Shown: positions 58,819 to 64,000 of the stretch, in pieces
Position numbering within the stretch: position 1 is the first letter of the stretch
Layout: every line of letters begins with the position of its first letter
Source: Azospirillum sp. 51_20
GTDB taxonomy: Bacteria; Pseudomonadota; Alphaproteobacteria; RF32; CAG-239
Assembly: GCA_001917175.1 (NCBI GenBank)
Contig: MNTV01000020.1
Coordinates: 1 to 64,000, forward strand
Length of the DNA: 64,000 bases
Direction of reading: 5' to 3'
Position numbers and translations under genes: made by a program
Notes under the pieces: generated by a model
The model's database searches: none
Seen by the model: the letters and a program-made list of their open reading frames with translations, nothing else
What the model was told of the DNA's origin: nothing

Positions 58819-59117
58819 CAACCCCGAATTTAACTGCTTCCCTGCGCCTGGACTTGTACGGCAACTTGATGTCGCAATGCCGGGTCTTTGCCGGCCGGCT
58901 TAATCAGCTGAGCGCGTCGGGCAGCCGCAGCATGGCGGTCTTGTCCAAAGCCGCGCAGATGGCAGACCGGGGCATTGACCGTTTAACCAACCGTTACACG
59001 GCCGCGGTTACGGGAATCGGAACGGCAATGGCTGTCAAAAACGTGTCTTCGCTGCAAATGCGCTTAACCCGGCTCGGTATTCAGGCCGAACGTTCGACAA
59101 AGACATGGAGCGTTTGA
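58815..59117 (+). CDS. Tail tape measure protein, N-terminal fragment (frameshifted)
   Basis: The 100-residue reading has a good start overlapping the chaperone stop. Its sequence (LTASLRLDLYGNLMSQCRVFAGRLNQLSASG...) is typical of the start of tape measure proteins. It leaves the true frame near 59091: adding one T at CGTTCG would restore GIQAERFDKDMERLN into the downstream ORF. It ends in a short out-of-frame tail. Confidence 0.75.
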   Translation: MTTPNLTASLRLDLYGNLMSQCRVFAGRLNQLSASGSRSMAVLSKAAQMADRGIDRLTNRYTAAVTGIGTAMAVKNVSSLQMRLTRLGIQAERSTKTWSV

Positions 59118-60715
59118 ATACCCAGATTAACCGGGTGGCGCAGCAGCGCGATATTAACGTCGATCCGTCGGAAATCATTGCCGCGATTGAAAAAATCGTC
59201 AGCAAAACCGGCGACATGGACTTTGCGGTCGAGAATATGGAAAATCTGGCTTATGCCATCCAGGCCGCCGGAGCGGCCGGCGAAGACGTCGGCGCCATGG
59301 TCGGCGACATTTATCAAAAATTCGGCATTGACCAGCCGGAAAAAATCCGCGTGGCCATCAGCAAACTGGTCAATCAAGGCAAAATGGGCGCTTTTGAGCT
59401 GAAAGACCTTGCCACACAGGGCGAACGCCTGATGTCCGCTTATGCGGCAACCGGCAGAATCGGGCAAATCAGCCTGGACGAAATGGGCGCCCTGGCGCAA
59501 ATGGCCCGCCAGTCTACCGGTTCGCCGGAGCAGACGACGACGGCGATTGAAGCGCTGATTCGCAATTTTAACGACCGCACCCGTCAGAAAATGCTTTCTT
59601 CGGCCGGCATCAAGCTGTTTGACGACACCGACCCGAACAAAATGCGGTCGGTCATCGACATTGTCAAGGATTTAGTCCGGCTGACAAACGGCAGCCAGAC
59701 GAAAATCAGCGGCGTTTTGGATGAAGAGGCGATGAAAGCCGTTCGGGCGGTTATCATCGAATATAACAAAACCAAGGATTTTAAGAGCCTCGACAGCTTT
59801 TTGAAAGCCAGTTCGGACAGCGCCGCGCTGCTGCAAGACGCCGCCCGCGCCGCTTCCAAGTTTGACCCGAACATAACCAAAATGCGGGCAACTTTCCGGG
59901 AATTCATCTATTCCAAAATGGAACGTTCGCTTAACAGTTTTGCACGAGCCGTCAATTCCGTAGACCACGAGAAAATGCAACGTTATCTGAACAATACCGC
60001 AAAAATTCTCGTCGGCGTCGGAACGGCGCTGGCCGCATACAAAACGGCAAAGTTCGGTTTTGGTGTTTACAGCTTTTTAAAAAATCCGATGCAGGCCGTC
60101 CGGGGCGGCGTCAAAGGCGGTGCGCTGGGGTCGATTGCCAGCATGTCGGCGCCGTTGCCGGTTTATGTCGTCAATGCCGGCGCTCTGGGTGCGGGCGGCG
60201 GTGATTTTCTGGGCGGCGGTTCAGGGAAAAGCGGCAAATTCGGCCGTGTCGGCCGGTTTATGGCCAGACACCGCGGTCTGGCGCGGGCGGTCGGTTACGG
60301 CAGCAAATTTTTAAAATACGGCGGTCGGGCCTTGGGCGGCCTCGGCGTAGCCTATTCGGCCTATGAACTGACAAAAGCCGAAAATGCCACACAGGTCGGC
60401 GGCAGCCTCGGCAGCATTGCCGGCGGACTGATAGGCGCAATCGGCGGGCCTTTGGGCATGGTTGCCGGCGCTTATATCGGAAACTATCTGGGTGAAAAAA
60501 TCGGCAGCTTTTTTGACGACGTTCCGCAGCAAAGTGCCGCCGTTATGCGGCAGGAAGCGGAAAAATCCGTAAATCGCTCGGAAACAAAGGTACAGATAGG
60601 CTTTGAGGAACCGAGCATGTGCCGGCTCAAGGTTAATTCGATTCAAACCGACGACGGGCCGGACAGCAACACCGACGTCGACTTGTCTTTGGGAGGACGG
60701 CAAATTGTTAGCTAA
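59105..60715 (+). CDS. Tail tape measure protein, main fragment
   Basis: This 536-residue part has the TP901-like core (FAVENMENLAYAIQAAGAAGEDVGAMVGDIYQKFG..., LAQMARQSTGSPEQTTTAIEALIRN), hydrophobic stretches (YKTAKFGFGVYSFL; IAGGLIGAIGGPLGMVAGAYIG) and a helical end. Together with the upstream fragment the protein has about 640 residues, consistent with a tail near 100 nm, as in Mu. The ATG at 59105 is probably internal; a 1-nt lesion separates the two parts. Confidence 0.88.
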   Translation: MERLNTQINRVAQQRDINVDPSEIIAAIEKIVSKTGDMDFAVENMENLAYAIQAAGAAGEDVGAMVGDIYQKFGIDQPEKIRVAISKLVNQGKMGAFELKDLATQGERLMSAYAATGRIGQISLDEMGALAQMARQSTGSPEQTTTAIEALIRNFNDRTRQKMLSSAGIKLFDDTDPNKMRSVIDIVKDLVRLTNGSQTKISGVLDEEAMKAVRAVIIEYNKTKDFKSLDSFLKASSDSAALLQDAARAASKFDPNITKMRATFREFIYSKMERSLNSFARAVNSVDHEKMQRYLNNTAKILVGVGTALAAYKTAKFGFGVYSFLKNPMQAVRGGVKGGALGSIASMSAPLPVYVVNAGALGAGGGDFLGGGSGKSGKFGRVGRFMARHRGLARAVGYGSKFLKYGGRALGGLGVAYSAYELTKAENATQVGGSLGSIAGGLIGAIGGPLGMVAGAYIGNYLGEKIGSFFDDVPQQSAAVMRQEAEKSVNRSETKVQIGFEEPSMCRLKVNSIQTDDGPDSNTDVDLSLGGRQIVS

Positions 60716-61868
60716 ATTCGGAGGCGTTGAGTTCCACGTCAAGAAAATAGATTACGGCCGCAGCGTTAAGATTGCGGAGGCGAGTTTTTTGGCCGACGAC
60801 AACAAAAGCCAGGTCAATGAACCCGACAACATCGACTTTAAAATTCAGGGCTTTATTTACGGCCGCGAAGTTGAAAACGTCAAACGCCGGCTTGAAGCCG
60901 CGTTGAGCCGCAAGCAAGGCCTGCTGGTTATGCCGGACGGCCGCTCGGCACAGGTAAAGACGGATGAAGGCGGCTGGCGCATCAGCGGAGATGACGAGAA
61001 CGAGGGATATTATCTGCTGGATCTGAATTTTAAGAAAATCGACGCCGACAACCTGTCCCTGCAAATCATTGAGCTGAAGGAAATTGACGAGGAGAAAGTG
61101 GCTGCCGGTCAGGCGGAAACTGAAAAAAACATTCTGGCGGAGTTTGACGAGAAATTTACGTTCGAGGGCTTTCCCAACTTTGTCAAAACCCAGAGTTTCG
61201 ACAGCATAACCAGCATTGCCGGAAAAATTTCAAAGTTGACGGCAGACAACCTGATCGGACAGATTGTCGACCCGATAACCGGAAATCTGGACATTTTGGC
61301 GGCGGCTGCCGGCGGCATCAGCAACGCGATAATGAGCTATCTTAAGCTGGGCGACACTTTCGGCGCGGAAAAAGACTATTTTGACACTTACATCGGCATT
61401 GCAGGGCTGCAAAGCGAAGTTGACTACCCGGAAATCAACGACGAATCTCTGTTGCAGGTTTATACGAACGCCAAGGCCGTTCAGCAGCTGGTAAATCAGG
61501 AGGCTGTCGTTCAGGCGGTGTTTGAAGCGTCGACCAAAAAGCAGTATGACAACCGCAAACAAATTGAACAAACGGTTGAAACCATTCAGAAAACGGCAGA
61601 AACGGTTCTGTTTGACACCGACAACATCGTTGTCCAGACGCAGATTTCCGATTTGGTCAATCTGGGAATTAAACTTATCCGCAAAAAGCATGCGGTCAAA
61701 ATCCGCAATGTCCGGTTTAACCGGAGTTTTCCCGCCGTGGTTATTGCCCACGAGCTTTACGGCGCCGAAAATATCGAAGATGCGGAGGCCCGTCTGGTCA
61801 AACGCAACGAAATCCGGCACGCCCTGTTTTGCCCCGCCGGCGAGGAACTGGAGGTGGAAGATGTATAA
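60705..61868 (+). CDS. DNA circularization protein / tail-DNA gpN (Mu gp43 type)
   Basis: The TTG at 60705 has GGGAGGACGGCAAA upstream, so I choose it as start (387 residues). The N-terminal domain is typical: FGGVEFHVKKIDYGRSVKIAEASFLADDNKSQVNEPDNIDFKIQGFIYG. In Mu, gpN is an injected or tail-associated protein that protects DNA ends. It overlaps the tape measure stop by 11 bp and the gpP start by 8 bp. Confidence 0.85.
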   Translation: MLAKFGGVEFHVKKIDYGRSVKIAEASFLADDNKSQVNEPDNIDFKIQGFIYGREVENVKRRLEAALSRKQGLLVMPDGRSAQVKTDEGGWRISGDDENEGYYLLDLNFKKIDADNLSLQIIELKEIDEEKVAAGQAETEKNILAEFDEKFTFEGFPNFVKTQSFDSITSIAGKISKLTADNLIGQIVDPITGNLDILAAAAGGISNAIMSYLKLGDTFGAEKDYFDTYIGIAGLQSEVDYPEINDESLLQVYTNAKAVQQLVNQEAVVQAVFEASTKKQYDNRKQIEQTVETIQKTAETVLFDTDNIVVQTQISDLVNLGIKLIRKKHAVKIRNVRFNRSFPAVVIAHELYGAENIEDAEARLVKRNEIRHALFCPAGEELEVEDV

Positions 61869-62835
61869 GATAGAACTTCGCACGTCGGCGGTCAGTATGT
61901 TTAATTTTACGGATTTTCATATTCAAAAATCTGTTTATCAACTGGCCAATACCGGAACTTTCATCGCCTTGAAAAAAGACGTAAACGACCTGAAGCGTCT
62001 TAAACAGTCGTTAAAAATCGGCATGCCGGGACAGATCCGCATTGACGACGAAATTGCTCTGACCGGTTTTGTCAGCGAATGCCGTCCGGGCTATTACCAA
62101 AAAGAACCGTGCCTGACGGTAAAGATCAATTCGGAAGCTTCCCGGCTGGTCGGCGCCAGCGCCGGCCGCGGCCATTATTACATCCGACAGTCCTTTGTTT
62201 CGATTGCGCAGGATTTGATTAAGGATTTCAACATTGCGCTGAACAATCGTTCGTCCAACCGGGAACTGGTTCCCGAATTTGTAGTTTCCGCCGGTGATGA
62301 CATCGACGTCGTGCTTAACAATCTGGCGCTTTTGACCAACACCTTTATTTATTCGGACAATGACGGCAGCCTGGTCATTGCCGACCGTATACAAAAACGG
62401 CTGACAAATTCGGTGCTGATGACCGGAGAGAATATCAGCGATATCAAGTTTTATCAAAACGCCTACAGCGATTTTGAACAGGTGGTTTTGCACCGGCAGC
62501 AGGCTTTGAACGACGATTTGACTTTGGCGGAAATTATAAACAGCAGCCGGTCGGAAAACTCCCGGGGCACAAAACGGCAGAAACACAAAACCGTCGACCT
62601 GGTCACGACGTCTTTGTTGAGTGCCGTTCGGGAAGGACTGGAAGACGCTTCTTTCGACTTTCAGGTCATCGGTTCGTCGCTGAAAACCACCGAAGGCCGG
62701 CTTTATGACGTCAATACTCCGATTATTGTCCGCGACGACTGGCTGGAGCTGAACGACACCTATCTGATTACCGACCTTTATCTGCGCGGCGGCGAAGCCG
62801 GTTATCAGGCAAAGCTAAATCTGGAGGAACTTTGA
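61861..62835 (+). CDS. Baseplate hub protein (Mu gpP type)
   Basis: From 61861 (GGAGGTGGAAG upstream) the 324-residue protein resembles gpP/gpD-type hub proteins: a beta-rich N-terminal part (IRIDDEIALTGFVSECRPGYYQ), the YYIRQSFVSIAQDLIKDF segment and a C-terminal ending LELNDTYLITDLYLRGGEAGYQAKLNLEEL. It builds the central hub holding the spike. Confidence 0.85.
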   Translation: MYKIELRTSAVSMFNFTDFHIQKSVYQLANTGTFIALKKDVNDLKRLKQSLKIGMPGQIRIDDEIALTGFVSECRPGYYQKEPCLTVKINSEASRLVGASAGRGHYYIRQSFVSIAQDLIKDFNIALNNRSSNRELVPEFVVSAGDDIDVVLNNLALLTNTFIYSDNDGSLVIADRIQKRLTNSVLMTGENISDIKFYQNAYSDFEQVVLHRQQALNDDLTLAEIINSSRSENSRGTKRQKHKTVDLVTTSLLSAVREGLEDASFDFQVIGSSLKTTEGRLYDVNTPIIVRDDWLELNDTYLITDLYLRGGEAGYQAKLNLEEL

Positions 62836-63519
62836 ATGTCACAAATCAACCTTATGCAAAAGCTGATTGATATTATAGCCGTACGGGTTTTTGAAATGAT
62901 ACGTCTGGGCGAAGTCAAACGGCATCAGGGCGGCAAGACCCAAAGCTGGCAGATTGAAACCGCCGCCGGGGAAACCGTCGAAAACGCCAAACATCTGGAA
63001 CCGTTCGGTTTTACGAGCCAGGCGCCGGTCGGGTCGGAAACCCTGATTTTTAACGTTCAGGGCAGCAGGATTAACAACGTTGTCCTCAATATCGGCAATC
63101 GCGAGCTGCGGTTCCAAGAGTTAAAAGACGGCGAAGTCGCCATGTATGACACTTCCGGCAATCTGCTGCATTTCAAAAACGGCGGCATAATTGATTTTAA
63201 AGCCGCCGATACGATGAAGCAGACGGCGCAGACCATAAATATCAGCGGTTCGGCGGCTGTCAACGTCAACACCAAGAGCGCCGCCGTGTCAACCGACAGC
63301 CTGACGGTCAAGGCCAAGACCGCGTCGATTGACGCCGACACGACAACGGTCAAAGCCAAAACCGCCACGGTTGACGCCGAAACGACCACGGTCAACGGCA
63401 AGGTCAATCTTGCCGGGGGCGGTCAGCCGGTGGCCCGTCTGGGCGATACGGTCGAGGTCGATCCGAATACGCACAAAGGCACCATAACCGGCGGTTCTAC
63501 GGAGGTCACGGCAGGATGA
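62836..63519 (+). CDS. Baseplate spike protein (Mu gp45 type)
   Basis: A 227-residue protein with an N-terminal OB-like part and a repeat-rich C-terminal needle: near-repeats TVKAKTASIDADTT and TVKAKTATVDAETT at about 155-185, then the closing VARLGDTVEVDPNTHKGTITGGSTEVTAG that folds the tip. It pierces the outer membrane. It starts right after the gpP stop; overlaps the gp46 start by 4 bp. Confidence 0.9.
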   Translation: MSQINLMQKLIDIIAVRVFEMIRLGEVKRHQGGKTQSWQIETAAGETVENAKHLEPFGFTSQAPVGSETLIFNVQGSRINNVVLNIGNRELRFQELKDGEVAMYDTSGNLLHFKNGGIIDFKAADTMKQTAQTINISGSAAVNVNTKSAAVSTDSLTVKAKTASIDADTTTVKAKTATVDAETTTVNGKVNLAGGGQPVARLGDTVEVDPNTHKGTITGGSTEVTAG

Positions 63520-63917
63520 TTTTAAATTGTGACGACATTGACATTGCGCTGATTAAAGACCCGAAGGTCAAAGCGGTTCTTATCTGCCTGTTTACAGATG
63601 CCCGGGCAACGGCCGACGAATTGCCGAGCTATATTCAGGAAAACCGGGGATGGTGGGGCGACGGCATCGAAGTCAGCATAAACGATAAAAAGGAGCTGAT
63701 CAGCTGGGGGTCGCTGTTATGGACGCTGAAGCGGGCCAAGATGTCCGGGGACATTTTAACCACGGTCAGGGAACAAATCAAAAATGCTCTTAATCCGTTG
63801 GTTAAATCCGGTTACCTTGCCGAACCGCAAATTACGGTCAGCAAGGAAGGCGACCGGCTGAACTTTGTTTTGCAGTTTGAAAACGAAACCATTGACATAC
63901 AAGGAGTTGAGTTATGA
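63516..63917 (+). CDS. Baseplate wedge protein gp46-like
   Basis: The 133-residue protein is of the gp46 (gp25-like) family: ENRGWWGDGIEVSINDKKELISWGSLLWTLKRAKM is characteristic. It contributes to baseplate wedges. ATGA overlaps with genes on both sides indicate coupled translation. Confidence 0.92.
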   Translation: MILNCDDIDIALIKDPKVKAVLICLFTDARATADELPSYIQENRGWWGDGIEVSINDKKELISWGSLLWTLKRAKMSGDILTTVREQIKNALNPLVKSGYLAEPQITVSKEGDRLNFVLQFENETIDIQGVEL

Positions 63918-64000
63918 CAGATTATCCGGTTCCGAGCTTAAAAGAGAGTATAGAGGCGATAGAGAAGTCCTATGACGCAAAACTGACGCTTGAAGAATGC
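63914..64000 (+). CDS. Baseplate J-like protein (Mu gp47 type), 5' end only
   Basis: Only the first 29 codons are inside the window: MTDYPVPSLKESIEAIEKS and 10 more residues. Position after gp46 and the start PVPSLKES fit the gp47/gpJ family. Tail fibre genes and the prophage right end lie beyond. Confidence 0.75.
   Translation, partial: MTDYPVPSLKESIEAIEKSYDAKLTLEEC

Larger units (their letters stand above)
36690..64000 (+). mobile_element. Mu-like transposable prophage (right end outside the window)
   Basis: Gene order and families follow phage Mu: repressor, Ner, transposase A, ATPase B, early genes with GemA, Mor-type activator, lysis genes, gp27-30-type packaging, protease, capsid T, gpG, gp36-38, sheath L, tube M, gp41, tape measure, gpN, gpP, gp45, gp46, gp47. 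About 27 kb are visible. Two lesions, if real, may affect function only at the tape measure gene. The exact left junction is not resolved. Confidence 0.95.

Overview
The window looks like a chromosomal segment of an alphaproteobacterium with a large Mu-like prophage at its right end. Support for Alphaproteobacteria is the fliL-fliM-DUF6468-like-motE flagellar order, the ftsE-ftsX cluster, bactofilin with an M23 endopeptidase, and the style of SmpB, RsmD, ArgS and UvrB. A Bacteroidetes-like lipoprotein gene and large cysteine-rich and pilin-like secreted proteins suggest a gut-associated, uncultured lineage; this assignment is inference, because no rRNA gene is present. Neither host nor prophage carries CRISPR, rRNA or convincing tRNA genes here.

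Layout. (1) 1-4.8 kb: a surface-protein locus read leftward. An 827-residue cysteine-rich secreted protein is preceded by a conserved leader block containing a 17-codon, strongly basic upstream ORF and competing inverted repeats. A second copy of the block lies at the left edge of the window, evidently in front of another gene outside it. Between them is a lipoprotein gene with Bacteroidetes-like signals. (2) 4.8-9.7 kb: a hypothetical gene, a GNAT acetyltransferase, lepA interrupted by an in-frame stop, an exported protein, and about 0.8 kb of non-coding DNA holding a 132-bp tandem repeat. (3) 9.7-14.3 kb: a leftward pair encoding a giant 1262-residue pilin-like protein and a membrane-anchored partner. 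(4) 14.5-16.7 kb: a flagellar mini-cluster, followed by uvrB. (5) 18.7-36.2 kb: housekeeping genes (crcB, smpB, bactofilin and M23, ftsB, tadA, rluB, rsmD, plsC, ydcF-like, ftsX, ftsE, zinc-ribbon protein, argS, nitroreductase, gap, pgk) separated by clear intrinsic terminators.

(6) About 36.7 kb to the right edge: a Mu-like transposable myophage. The order is CI-type repressor (leftward), Ner, MuA transposase, MuB ATPase, an early operon of small proteins with GemA and a Mor-type activator, a leftward gene with its own promoter and terminator (a probable moron), M15 endolysin, holin, packaging (DUF3486, terminase, DUF935 portal, gpF), a structured intergenic element, then protease/scaffold, capsid, and tail genes through gp46. 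The window ends inside the gp47-like baseplate gene. Two almost identical 25-bp sites, each with the palindrome CTGACACCAGTCAG, precede the lysis/packaging and capsid operons about 44 bp upstream of the predicted start points. They are the best candidates for Mor-type activator sites, and suggest that one activator switches on both late operons. The tail chaperone pair has an offset overlap consistent with Mu-style -2 frameshifting, while the tape-measure gene carries an apparently accidental 1-nt lesion.
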